Source of the DNA: a virus
DNA: 64,000 nt
Strand: one strand, 5' to 3'
Virus record (IMG/VR): IMGVR_UViG_3300022921_000002
Coordinates: 157,448 to 221,447 of that record
The position numbers and the translations under genes are program-made. Below are positions 1 to 8,222 of this stretch, piece after piece. How positions within the stretch are numbered: the first letter of the stretch is position 1; each line of letters starts with the position of its first letter. The notes below the pieces were generated by a model. That model searched no databases. It saw only the letters and a program-made list of their open reading frames with translations, and was not told the origin of the DNA.

Positions 1-1
1 T

Positions 2-280
2 TATCTGTGGTTTCATGGTTTATTTAATAATGTATTAGAAGACCCTGCTTGTCAGACAATGTGGAACAAAACTAAACCATGGCTGGCTAATCATAAACCG
101 CTTCCTGAAACACCTGACAACCCACATTGGTTTACACCATATAATGCCAGCCGATGGACAAAAATAAGAAAACAAGGATTGCCATTAACAGGACCTTGTT
201 ATAAATTAGCACATGGAACATCTAGGAGAATGATCCAAGAACCTACTATTATGAGGATATTTAATTATGAAAGTAAATAA
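2..280 (+). CDS. 3' end of an unidentified protein, cut by window edge
   Basis: The frame is open from base 2 without a stop, so this is the C-terminal 92 residues of a gene that starts left of the window. An internal ATG at 59 is not a likely start because it lacks a ribosome site and coding continues upstream. The fragment is rich in Trp, Pro and His and I do not recognise a family. It overlaps the next gene by 14 bases, so the two are probably co-transcribed. Confidence 0.6.
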   Translation, partial: YLWFHGLFNNVLEDPACQTMWNKTKPWLANHKPLPETPDNPHWFTPYNASRWTKIRKQGLPLTGPCYKLAHGTSRRMIQEPTIMRIFNYESK

Positions 281-1028
281 GTATTATATAATTTATACTA
301 ATGATAACCTATCAAAACAATACGCAAATGATGCTGCCGAGCAATGTAAAAAGCTTGGAGTAAATTATGAGTTATACGAAGGATGGAAACCACAAGGTGG
401 TCCTGGTCAAATGTGGAGAAAGTTTACCGCTGAAACAGGAATTCCAATCAAATCATTTAAAAGAATGATGGTTGGTGCTCATGGTTGTATGGCTTCTCAT
501 TTACAATTATGGCAAAGGATTGTTCAGAATAAAGAATGTGCTGTTATATTAGAACACGATGGGATGATGCTTCATAAAGTAAAGTTGGATATTCCTGATA
601 ACAAAATCGTTGCGTTAGGATACAAATATAGAGAATGGGAAAACTATGACTATAAAACCGCAGGTCAACCCGAAAGAATTAAAGATGTGAAATTTCATCC
701 AGGTTCTCATGCGTATGCTATTACACACATTACCGCGCAGAAAATGATTGATGAAGTAACAAAGGTAGGTGTTACCGAGGCAATTGATAATCGTTGGTTT
801 ATGAGCAGTCGGAAAAATTTTACTAAAATACCAATGGCTATTTGTGATCCTATAGCAGCAATTGGGTGGTTAAGATTATCAACTATTCAGAAATATAGTG
901 CCACTCATAATAATCATGCCGAAATGTTAGAATCTTTTAAGAACAACTTTAAAGGTCAGCTAAAGGAATCAATCGTTATACCCAAAGGGTCTGTAAATAT
1001 TATAAATAGAAACAAAATCAGAGAATAG
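267..1028 (+). CDS. Glycosyltransferase family 25-like (LPS-type)
   Basis: 253 residues. The segment around residues 70-100 (GCMASHLQLWQRI, then VILEHDG) matches the GT25 core, in which GCxxSHxxxW precedes an ILExD acid motif. GT25 enzymes move sugars onto lipooligosaccharide or protein-linked glycans. The C-terminal part (HPGSHAYAIT, then a DNRWF segment) also fits GT25. It starts inside the preceding partial gene. The acceptor is unknown: host surface glycan or a virion protein are both possible. Family call from motif recall, not a search. Confidence 0.75.
   Translation: MKVNKYYIIYTNDNLSKQYANDAAEQCKKLGVNYELYEGWKPQGGPGQMWRKFTAETGIPIKSFKRMMVGAHGCMASHLQLWQRIVQNKECAVILEHDGMMLHKVKLDIPDNKIVALGYKYREWENYDYKTAGQPERIKDVKFHPGSHAYAITHITAQKMIDEVTKVGVTEAIDNRWFMSSRKNFTKIPMAICDPIAAIGWLRLSTIQKYSATHNNHAEMLESFKNNFKGQLKESIVIPKGSVNIINRNKIRE
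1001..1008 (+). promoter_or_regulatory. T4-type late promoter element TATAAATA
   Basis: Exact TATAAATA lies 29 bases before the start of the large 1087-residue gene. In T4 this octamer is the -10 element read by the gp55 sigma factor. Its position before a presumed virion gene fits late expression. Confidence 0.6.
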
Positions 1029-1037
1029 AGGTATCTT

Positions 1038-4000
1038 ATGGCAGACGAAAGCAATAAGGACAAAAAGAAAAAGGTTAAGGGATTTAAAGAATTTGATCCT
1101 GGAAACTATATTGATATTGAACCTACTATCAATGAAGCAAAAGTAGGCGAGGTTGTTATTTCTTGGGGACGTATGAACCCTATTACAACTGGGCACGAAA
1201 AACTTATCAATAGAGTTTTAAATGTAGCAAAATCAAAGAATGCTATTCCTGCTGTATTTTTAACACATTCTCAAGATAAAACAAAAAATCCATTGTCATA
1301 TAATGATAAGATCAAATATGCCGAGGTAGCATTTGGTAAAATCATTAAAAGATCAACTGCCAAGACAATCATTCAATTAATGCAGCAGTTACAAAAGAAA
1401 TTTAAAAAGGTAACTCTCGTTGTTGGTTCTGACCGATATAAAGAGATGGATACATTGCTTAACAAATACAATGGTAAAGAATATAAATTTGATGAAATAG
1501 AAGTTGTATCCGCAGGTGCTAGAGATCCTGACGCTGAAGGTGTTAAAGGAATGTCAGCATCAAAAATGCGTGAGTATGCTGTTTCAGATAATATCAAAAA
1601 GTTTACTACAGGATTACCTAGTAAGCTAAAAACAAGCGCGGCCGACATTATGGCCAGCATTAAAAAGGGAATGGGAATGTCGGAAGAATATAACGAAGAT
1701 AACTTTATCGAAGAAGATGAATTAGACGAAGCTTTGACTCGACAGCAGCGTATTAAACGCGGCCGTCAAATGCGAAGAATGCGTGTTAAAATGAAACGAG
1801 GTCGGGAAAAGGCAAAGCGGCGCCGTGCCAATATTGATGTTTTGAAAAGAAGATCAAGAAAAGCAGCACGTAATATAATTAAAAAGCGTCTTGCTGGTAA
1901 TAAACGATATGCTGATATGGAGCCTGCGGAAAAGGAACGTATTGATAAACGCATTGAAAAGATTTCAAAACAACGTATTGATAACCTGGCAATTAAATTG
2001 TTACCTTCTGTTAAAAAGAAAGAACGTGAGAGATTACAAGCACGTCATAATAAGAATGAGTCTGTTGATCTGAATGAGATGTGGGGTGCATATGTAACTA
2101 AGCGACCACATATGCTTATGGATAAAAACAACAAACCAAAGTTTGATAAACGGTTTAAGATGTTTAAACCTAAACAAGTTACAGAGATGAATGAGTTTGA
2201 TATTGAAGATATCGTTGAACTTATGGAATCAGTTGAAAAATTTACCGAAACAACAGGTAAATATTACACAGGTGTTGCTAAAAATAAGAAAGATGACCGT
2301 GAAGATCATTTTGAACGTAATGCTAAAAAGGCTGATGATGATCCTTCAGCATATAGGCCAGCACCAGGTGATAAAGAAGCAAAGACAAAAGAATCAAAGC
2401 ATACAAAAAAAGCACGAGCGATGGGTTACACTGAAGAATTTGATTTTTTAGGTGAAGATGCCGCAGGCAAATCATTAGCTGATAAAGCAAAGAAATCTGA
2501 CATGCCTGCAGGGATTTTACGTAAAGTATATAACCGTGGTGTTGCCGCATGGAAAACAGGTCACCGCCCAGGAACAACACCTGAACAATGGGGACATGCT
2601 CGAGTAAATTCATTTATTACTAAATCCTCTGGTACATGGGGTAAGGCTGATAAAGACCTTGCTGCAAAGGTTAATGAATCAGTAGAAACAGTTAATGAAG
2701 TTAGGAGAAACGCTATGGCTGCCAAGCCTAAGAACACTAAAGCAGAACGTGAGAGTAGACTAGCACAGAATATGAAAAAATTAAAGGATATGCGTAAATC
2801 TGATAAGTCTTGGGGTAAATCAAGCGCATTTGATTATCACGAGGAAGTAGAACTTGACGAATTAACAGCAGCTGAGAAAAAGCTAGTAAATCAAATGTAT
2901 GATAAAAAAGGCAACCTCACACCACATGGTAAAAAAGTAATGAACCACGGTAAGAAAAAAGGTGATAAAGGTTTTGTTGAATCGTTAGATGATAAGTTTG
3001 AAGCATTCATCTCACTTAATGAAGCCGCAACGCCTCAAATGAAAAAGGCAGCTGCAAGTATCGAAGCATATGCAAAGAAAAGCGGTGGCATTGATAAAGC
3101 AGACTTTATGAAAGCAGCAAAGATGCTATCATCTGGTAATGCTGGTATAAAATTCGTTAAATTTGTAGATGATCTTGATACAGAACCACGCGAATGGTTA
3201 ATCACTAATCTTGCTAAGACTATGGGTAAACAAACAGTTGAAAAAATGTTTAAAGTTAAAATCCGTGAAGAAGTAGAACTAGATGAAGCCGAAATGAGCC
3301 TATATGATAAAATAAAGGCAGCAAGAGCAAACCCATCACCAGACAAGCCTGCAAGAGGTCGTGGATCAAAAAATCGTAATCCAAAAACTTATGACCCACG
3401 CAAAGCACTAGACAAAGAAGATGATCGTCTTCAAGGTATGGTAAAGAAAAAATTGAAAAAAGAAGAGTTTGAACTTGATGAAGATCTTACACACCAGACA
3501 GTAAAGCCACCGAATCATACTAAAAAGTTTTCTGGGAAAGATTCTCGTGACACACAAGACACATCGGCGAATGAGTGGGATGCGCCAGGTAATAAGCGTC
3601 ATACTGTAACGAGTAGTCAAGCAGATGCTCATGATAAAACTGCTGCACATCACAATGAGGTTGCGGATGCTCATACAAAGGCAGGCGAAAAATCTTCTAG
3701 TCCAACTTTACAAAGATTGCATCACCAAGCCTCAGTCCATCATAAGAAGGCAGCAGAAGCACACTTTAATGCTTCTCATTCTAGTTCAGGTGCAGATAAA
3801 GATGGTTCTATTCAAAAAAAGGCAAAGGATCTGCATATGGCATACCATCTAACTATGCATGCTAACAAGATGTCTCAAGAAGTAAGAAATAAGGGTTCTA
3901 AAGCAAAGCGTATCCTTGAAGAAGTAGAAGAGCTTGATGAAGATGCTAAAATGAAAAAGCAATCTGATGATAACCTAAAAAGTTTACATAAGCAATTCAA

Positions 4001-4301
4001 AGGTCAAGATCAAAAAATGCCATCAACTCAGCATATGATGAAGCGTATCACTAAAGAAATGAAACGCCGTAATATGGGTGAGTCTGAAGAAGCAGCAAAG
4101 TTAGCATCTGTTGCTAACGGTGGTGTTCAGGATAAAGAAGATAAATTTAGAAATGCATTAAACCGTGTTCGTAATAAAAAATCAATGAAAGATGAAAGCT
4201 CTTGTGGATCATCAAAGAAAAGAAATGAAGAAGCTGGCGCAGGCGAAGAAGGTACAGCTAAATTAGTTAAAAGACTAAAGAAGGATACACCTAATGCATA
4301 G
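1038..4301 (+). CDS. Large mosaic protein: nucleotidyltransferase domain plus basic and phage-linker domains, putative head polyprotein
   Basis: 1087 residues. Residues 35-205 form an HxGH-superfamily nucleotidyltransferase: GRMNPITTGHEKL (44-56) and MSASKMRE (172-179) match the HxGH and ISxxxxR motifs. Residues 232-345 are extremely Arg/Lys-rich. Residues 474-545 look like the phage domain I know as DUF5824 (KVYNRGVAAWKTGHRPGTT). Residues 856-945 are His/Ala-rich. The domains are separated by acidic linkers ending in [LI]xE at E33, E231, E347, E473, E608, E662, E750, E815 and E968, which fits the T4 prohead-protease consensus. I infer a head-packaged, processed polyprotein; a non-virion multidomain enzyme is the alternative. 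Start at 1038 has an AGAGGT ribosome site and a late promoter upstream. Confidence 0.7.
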   Translation: MADESNKDKKKKVKGFKEFDPGNYIDIEPTINEAKVGEVVISWGRMNPITTGHEKLINRVLNVAKSKNAIPAVFLTHSQDKTKNPLSYNDKIKYAEVAFGKIIKRSTAKTIIQLMQQLQKKFKKVTLVVGSDRYKEMDTLLNKYNGKEYKFDEIEVVSAGARDPDAEGVKGMSASKMREYAVSDNIKKFTTGLPSKLKTSAADIMASIKKGMGMSEEYNEDNFIEEDELDEALTRQQRIKRGRQMRRMRVKMKRGREKAKRRRANIDVLKRRSRKAARNIIKKRLAGNKRYADMEPAEKERIDKRIEKISKQRIDNLAIKLLPSVKKKERERLQARHNKNESVDLNEMWGAYVTKRPHMLMDKNNKPKFDKRFKMFKPKQVTEMNEFDIEDIVELMESVEKFTETTGKYYTGVAKNKKDDREDHFERNAKKADDDPSAYRPAPGDKEAKTKESKHTKKARAMGYTEEFDFLGEDAAGKSLADKAKKSDMPAGILRKVYNRGVAAWKTGHRPGTTPEQWGHARVNSFITKSSGTWGKADKDLAAKVNESVETVNEVRRNAMAAKPKNTKAERESRLAQNMKKLKDMRKSDKSWGKSSAFDYHEEVELDELTAAEKKLVNQMYDKKGNLTPHGKKVMNHGKKKGDKGFVESLDDKFEAFISLNEAATPQMKKAAASIEAYAKKSGGIDKADFMKAAKMLSSGNAGIKFVKFVDDLDTEPREWLITNLAKTMGKQTVEKMFKVKIREEVELDEAEMSLYDKIKAARANPSPDKPARGRGSKNRNPKTYDPRKALDKEDDRLQGMVKKKLKKEEFELDEDLTHQTVKPPNHTKKFSGKDSRDTQDTSANEWDAPGNKRHTVTSSQADAHDKTAAHHNEVADAHTKAGEKSSSPTLQRLHHQASVHHKKAAEAHFNASHSSSGADKDGSIQKKAKDLHMAYHLTMHANKMSQEVRNKGSKAKRILEEVEELDEDAKMKKQSDDNLKSLHKQFKGQDQKMPSTQHMMKRITKEMKRRNMGESEEAAKLASVANGGVQDKEDKFRNALNRVRNKKSMKDESSCGSSKKRNEEAGAGEEGTAKLVKRLKKDTPNA

Positions 4302-4566
4302 CTTCAAGCAACATTTGGAAGCATGCTGGTCTGATTACAAACAGGTTGGCATGAAGAAAAAAGGTGACAAGATGGTACCTAATTGTGTACCAAAGAATGA
4401 AAGTATTCCACCTGAAGTTGTGGGTGCGGCAATTGCTGCTCCTATGGTTGCACAAGGTATTAAGCATACCGCAAAAGGTGTTGCCAAAGCAGTTAAAGGT
4501 GCTATTAAGGCACGTAGAGCTATTAAGAATGCAGGTCAACGAATTGCTGATAAGGTAGTAAAATGA
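4294..4566 (+). CDS. Small putative internal head protein with targeting peptide (MHSFKQ)
   Basis: 90 residues, first of four tandem small genes with related N-termini. It begins MHSFKQHLEA, close to the T4 internal-protein targeting peptide (MKTYQEF type). Residues 15-33 (YKQVGMKKKGDKMVPNC) are a short motif I recall from other marine phage proteins. The C-terminal half is Ala/Lys-rich and predicted helical and basic. It overlaps the large upstream gene by 8 bases and the next by 4, indicating translational coupling. Function as a head-packaged protein is inferred. Confidence 0.6.
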   Translation: MHSFKQHLEACWSDYKQVGMKKKGDKMVPNCVPKNESIPPEVVGAAIAAPMVAQGIKHTAKGVAKAVKGAIKARRAIKNAGQRIADKVVK

Positions 4567-4850
4567 AAACATTTAAACAATATATCTTTGCTGAGCATAC
4601 ACAATGTGGAACACCTGATTGTTGTGGTGAATGTGATACCGCCGTTACCGAAGGCTCAGAAACCTGGGAAGCTGGATATAAGCGCCGTGTTGTAAAAACA
4701 ACTGATCCTGACCATAAAGAGGCAGGACATAATTGGCGTATTAAAGGTAAAGATAAATCTCATCTTACTATTAAATTATATAAAGAAAAGCCTTCACAAC
4801 AAGAATTCAATAAACAAATGAAAAGAGTTGCAGGACACGAGTTCGGATGA
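4563..4850 (+). CDS. Small putative internal head protein with targeting peptide (MKTFKQYI)
   Basis: 95 residues starting MKTFKQYIFAEH. A Cys cluster (CGTPDCCGEC, about 15-24) follows the leader and could bind metal. Residues 35-95 (TWEAGYKRRVVKTTDPDHKE to the RVAGHEFG end) form a compact basic domain of a type seen in marine phage mosaic proteins. Both ends overlap the neighbouring genes by the four bases ATGA. Packaging into the head is inferred from the leader; no enzymatic motif is visible. Confidence 0.6.
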   Translation: MKTFKQYIFAEHTQCGTPDCCGECDTAVTEGSETWEAGYKRRVVKTTDPDHKEAGHNWRIKGKDKSHLTIKLYKEKPSQQEFNKQMKRVAGHEFG

Positions 4851-5140
4851 AAAGCTTTAAGCAATATATTTCTGAAGGTATCATGGTTAAACTGATTCGT
4901 GGTAAAGGCCAGGATACTTTAAAAATGAAAGACACTAAAGAAAAGAGTTGGGTTGAATTACGCGGCAAACCTAATTTTGAAACTAAATATGATAAAAGGG
5001 ATCCGTTACATAAAGCAATTACGGCGCTAGGTAAATCGGCAAGCATATCTGATTTTATGAATGGTGATGAAGTAAGTATAAATCCAAACCATCCTGACGG
5101 TAAGAAAGCGTTGGCAACTATAAAGAAGTTAATGAAATGA
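4847..5140 (+). CDS. Small putative internal head protein with targeting peptide (MKSFKQYISE)
   Basis: 97 residues starting MKSFKQYISEGI. I8-S9-E10 exactly fits the [LI]xE cleavage rule of T4 gp21 protease, so removal of a 10-residue leader is predicted. The remainder is basic and ends in DGKKALATIKKLMK. No known enzymatic motif. ATGA overlaps with both neighbours make it part of a coupled four-gene set. Confidence 0.6.
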   Translation: MKSFKQYISEGIMVKLIRGKGQDTLKMKDTKEKSWVELRGKPNFETKYDKRDPLHKAITALGKSASISDFMNGDEVSINPNHPDGKKALATIKKLMK

Positions 5141-5403
5141 AAACATTTAAACAACATATGGAAGCAACATACCAAGGTAAAGAGGTTAAGTTAAACAAAC
5201 CTATGGCGGGTGATGTTGCTAAATCAAAAGTATTCGTTGATCCTGATGGCGACGGTGTTGCTAAAAAAGTTAATTTTGGTGACAAGAATATGACAATTAA
5301 AAAGCATATTCCAGGTCGACGTAAATCTTTTAGAGCAAGACATAATTGCGATAATCCTGGGCCAAAAGATAAGGCACGATATTGGTCTTGTAAAGCCTGG
5401 TAA
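5137..5403 (+). CDS. Small putative internal head protein, DUF5872-like domain
   Basis: 88 residues. It begins MKTFKQHMEATY, a member of the targeting-peptide family, with M in the P3 position before E. The rest contains VDPDGDGV (about 32-39, possible calcium loop) and a C-terminal RRKSFRARHNCDNPG...ARYWSCKAW segment resembling the phage domain I recall as DUF5872. Last of the four coupled small genes. Its role is unknown; a cationic, head-packaged, perhaps injected protein is the inference. Confidence 0.6.
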   Translation: MKTFKQHMEATYQGKEVKLNKPMAGDVAKSKVFVDPDGDGVAKKVNFGDKNMTIKKHIPGRRKSFRARHNCDNPGPKDKARYWSCKAW

Positions 5404-5407
5404 ATAT

Positions 5408-5415
5408 TATAAATA
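5408..5415 (+). promoter_or_regulatory. T4-type late promoter element TATAAATA
   Basis: Exact TATAAATA in the 38-base gap before the gene at 5442, followed by AGAGAAG as ribosome site. This restarts late transcription after the four small internal-protein genes. Confidence 0.55.
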
Positions 5416-5441
5416 AAACAAACAGCAAATAGAGAAGTAAT

Positions 5442-5786
5442 ATGTATAGTTTTTCAGAACATAGTCTTATTGAACACGTTGAGGCACATCTCATTGAGAA
5501 TGATCTTGTACTTGATAATATAGATGACGAACAACTTGACGAAATCATCGGTATGGCCGCAAAGGCTGTAGGGGCAGTTGCTAAGGTAGGTGCAAAAGGT
5601 GTTCGACGAGCATTAACAAATAAACAAGGTCAATTCCGTTTATCAACTGCTGGGCGTAATACGGCACGTGCTAATAAAGCAAAACGTATTAATGATAGAG
5701 CAAATGCTATCCGTGATAGAAAAACCACAAAGGCGAATATTGACAAGGCCAGAGAAAACTTACGCAAAGCAAGAGAGGGAAAATAA
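5442..5786 (+). CDS. Putative virion-associated small basic protein
   Basis: 114 residues. The N-terminal 34 residues are acidic and end QLDE (L32-D33-E34), a possible prohead-protease site. The remaining 80 residues are strongly basic (Lys/Arg/Ala) and predicted helical, so cleavage would release a DNA-binding-like peptide. The design resembles T4 internal proteins, but the N-terminus (MYSFSEHSLIEH) differs from the MKTFKQ group. It is followed one base later by the next gene. Function unknown. Confidence 0.55.
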   Translation: MYSFSEHSLIEHVEAHLIENDLVLDNIDDEQLDEIIGMAAKAVGAVAKVGAKGVRRALTNKQGQFRLSTAGRNTARANKAKRINDRANAIRDRKTTKANIDKARENLRKAREGK

Positions 5787-5787
5787 A

Positions 5788-6351
5788 ATGGACACGAATA
5801 CAGTTAGAGAAGCAATTATTGATGCCCTCGGTCGAGTAGGTGAACTCGACGAAAAGAAAATGGATCCAGTGGGGCAGGCTGACGCAGATATTGATAACGA
5901 TGGAGACGTTGATAATTCAGATGAATATCTTCACAAACGTCGCAAAGCTATCAAAAAGGCTATGAAAGAAGAGCAAGAAGCTCGCTTAAATGAAGCAACA
6001 GCTATGACTGCTGGGCCAAAAGGTAGCTTAGGCGGAATTGGTAAAAAACCATCTATGCCTGCTCCTGGAGATAGTAAAAGAACTATTAATGCTCCAAAAG
6101 GAACCGCACGTCATCATGCCGATATGGCAGCAAAACATCAGCAGTCAGCTGAGCATCACGGAAGAAGAGCATCTGAACATGAGGATGAAGGAAATGATGA
6201 TAAAGCAGATCATCATTATGATAAAATGCAACATCACGATAATGCGGCTGATGCGCATCAGCATGCACAAGATATGATTAAGAAACACGGTTCCGATCAT
6301 CCTGAAGCTCAAAAAGCATCTAAAGAAGCTAATAAGCATAAATTATCATAA
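5788..6351 (+). CDS. Putative virion protein with EF-hand-like loop and His-rich helical tail
   Basis: 187 residues. Start at 5788 is chosen over an in-frame ATG at 5668 because it follows AGAGAGGGA and does not overlap the previous gene. Residues 34-45 (DIDNDGDVDNSD) form a dockerin/EF-hand-like calcium loop. L20-D-E22 and L67-N-E69 are possible prohead-protease sites. Residues about 98-180 are a His/Ala/Asp-rich helix with spacing like AEHH and ADHH, related to residues 856-945 of the large protein at 1038. Exact role unknown. Confidence 0.6.
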   Translation: MDTNTVREAIIDALGRVGELDEKKMDPVGQADADIDNDGDVDNSDEYLHKRRKAIKKAMKEEQEARLNEATAMTAGPKGSLGGIGKKPSMPAPGDSKRTINAPKGTARHHADMAAKHQQSAEHHGRRASEHEDEGNDDKADHHYDKMQHHDNAADAHQHAQDMIKKHGSDHPEAQKASKEANKHKLS

Positions 6352-6388
6352 GAATAAATAAGAAACCCAAATAAGGAGATAAAAACAA

Positions 6389-6691
6389 ATGGCACTTTGG
6401 GGAAAAACCGACACATTAGCAGATGTTCCAAAATGGTTGGAAGACGACGCTAATAATACAAACAAATCAAATGATCGCGACAACGCGGTGTTTGTTGACC
6501 TTACAGAAGCTGGAGTTGCAGCTAACAGAGCAAAAGGTTTGACAGGTCCGGGCTGGTGGTTGTACCACACATCAAATGGCCGTCATTATGCAGAATGCTT
6601 GGTACCAATGAAAGTATCCGCGGGAGATGCAGGTGACCTTGGTGTAACAGGTGATACTGCTGTTGAAGACTTAATCGTAGCTGATACTTAA
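6389..6691 (+). CDS. Putative virion structural protein
   Basis: 100 residues beginning MALWGKTDTLADVPKWLEDD, preceded by a strong AAGGAGA ribosome site. The MALWG start and the WWLYHTSNGRHYAECLV core resemble small structural proteins of marine T4-like phages, but I cannot name a position in the particle. It sits alone between head-type genes and a DUF7207-like gene. The call rests on family memory and context. Confidence 0.5.
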   Translation: MALWGKTDTLADVPKWLEDDANNTNKSNDRDNAVFVDLTEAGVAANRAKGLTGPGWWLYHTSNGRHYAECLVPMKVSAGDAGDLGVTGDTAVEDLIVADT

Positions 6692-6707
6692 GTAAAGAAA
6701 ATATAAT

Positions 6708-7082
6708 ATGAAATTAACAGAATCAACCTTTCTGTTATTTGCCGCAAAACATTATGATAATCCACAATGCTCCGACGTATCAGAGTTTGAAGAGGATTTA
6801 AAACGTTTTCATTATTTACGAAAACTATTTGGCAGATATAGGCAAGATAAAGATTTAAAAGAAAGGTTGATTCTGAATCACCTGATAATCATATATAACG
6901 TATTCGGTGAACAAGCAACGAGTATTTTGTTTATGAGACTTTATGAATACCATGATTATTTAAAACCGTTTGTTGAATACTTAAACTTCATGCCTACGGT
7001 TATTGAATATGATGGGATTATTATACACAAGGATAGTATTGTGTCTGATAAGTGTATTAAAGAAAAACTCGAAGGAATTTGA
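6708..7082 (+). CDS. Conserved T4-like protein (DUF7207-like)
   Basis: 124 residues, acidic then helical, with the pattern EEDLKRFHYLRKLF...LKERLILNHLIIIYNVFG that recurs in marine T4-like phages. It has no catalytic motif or membrane segment. It lies three bases before the next gene, which is also a conserved virion-module member, so the two probably act together. Specific function unknown. Confidence 0.55.
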   Translation: MKLTESTFLLFAAKHYDNPQCSDVSEFEEDLKRFHYLRKLFGRYRQDKDLKERLILNHLIIIYNVFGEQATSILFMRLYEYHDYLKPFVEYLNFMPTVIEYDGIIIHKDSIVSDKCIKEKLEGI

Positions 7083-7085
7083 CCC

Positions 7086-8222
7086 ATGGTCGTTGATCTA
7101 TTTTTAGTTTACCAATTCATCCGCCGTTTGGCTACACCATTTAATAAGTGGGAAGCATATAAGCAAGGTATTATTGATAAAGATGGTAAAGTATTAATCA
7201 AATCAAAAGATTTTACAAAAGGTTCTCAACGTAAAGCGTGGGGAATTTTTGATAGAATGATTGCTAACCTTAAAAAGTTGTTGGCAAAGGTACCTGGCGG
7301 TAGTTCTCAGTTTGCATCATATGCTGCCGCATTGTTTCTAATTAAAGAATACAAACATTTTACCGATGAATCATTACTAAATGAAGAATGGACTGATGAA
7401 CAATTAGATGAATCAATGCATTTATTTCATATTAGATATAATCATTATACCATACTCTCCGAAAATGTCAATGGTTATTTTGATGAACTTGATGAAAAAC
7501 TTAAAGCATCAGATGATATGGGTGTGTGGGTAAAAGATTTTCAGAAATCAGATGCACCACAATTCAAAGGCAAATCTCAAAAGAAAAGACAACAAATGGC
7601 CGTTGCTGCAAAGCTTGACGCAATGGATGAAGAATTACAAGAAGGCGCATTTAAAAGAATAGCACAAGTGCAATCAAATAAAGCAGATCGTATGGCTTCA
7701 AACGACAAAAAAGGTTTGGATACGTATAAGAAAAAACCAAAAACTGAAATTAAAGAAGCTGCTTCTCCACGTTGGAAAAAAGCTGGACCAAACGGCGAAA
7801 TACAAGCCACTATTGGTGGAAAGAAATATCAAATAGAAAAATCCTTAGATCACAATGAACGCCATAAAGGTGAGTGGAAAGTTATGGTTTGGGATAAGCG
7901 TAGAAACAGCTGGGAGTGGGAAACCACTGAGTACGGTAAAGCCAACGCTAAAGATTGGATTATGGATAGACTAAAAGAATCAGCTACTAATATGCGTAAT
8001 ATAAAACTTGTTAATAAAATCAAGAAGTCTGGTGTTGTAAAATCTGGTTCTATGTCACAGAATGATCCCAAAAAATCTGTTGATACAAAACCTGAAATTA
8101 CAGAAGAAATGCCAGCCAATGCAGTAAGTACCGGTGCAATTGCTAATATGGATGCGTCGGGAATTGATAACAAAAAGAAAAAGAAAAAGATTAAGGATAT
8201 GATGAGGAGAACCCTACAATGA
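7086..8222 (+). CDS. Putative virion structural protein with several [LI]xE sites
   Basis: 378 residues. Residues 1-92 (VVDLFLVYQFIRRLATPFNK through the GGSSQFASYAAALFLIKE segment) form a domain I recall from T4-like cyanophage virion proteins. The rest is a linker mosaic: VKDFQKSDAPQFKGKS (149-164) and a folded segment about 225-297 rich in Trp. [LI]xE sites at E100, E109, E137, E186, E224, E299 and E340 fit prohead-protease processing. It ends in a Lys-rich run and overlaps the endolysin start by 4 bases. Head assignment is inferred. Confidence 0.6.
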   Translation: MVVDLFLVYQFIRRLATPFNKWEAYKQGIIDKDGKVLIKSKDFTKGSQRKAWGIFDRMIANLKKLLAKVPGGSSQFASYAAALFLIKEYKHFTDESLLNEEWTDEQLDESMHLFHIRYNHYTILSENVNGYFDELDEKLKASDDMGVWVKDFQKSDAPQFKGKSQKKRQQMAVAAKLDAMDEELQEGAFKRIAQVQSNKADRMASNDKKGLDTYKKKPKTEIKEAASPRWKKAGPNGEIQATIGGKKYQIEKSLDHNERHKGEWKVMVWDKRRNSWEWETTEYGKANAKDWIMDRLKESATNMRNIKLVNKIKKSGVVKSGSMSQNDPKKSVDTKPEITEEMPANAVSTGAIANMDASGIDNKKKKKKIKDMMRRTLQ

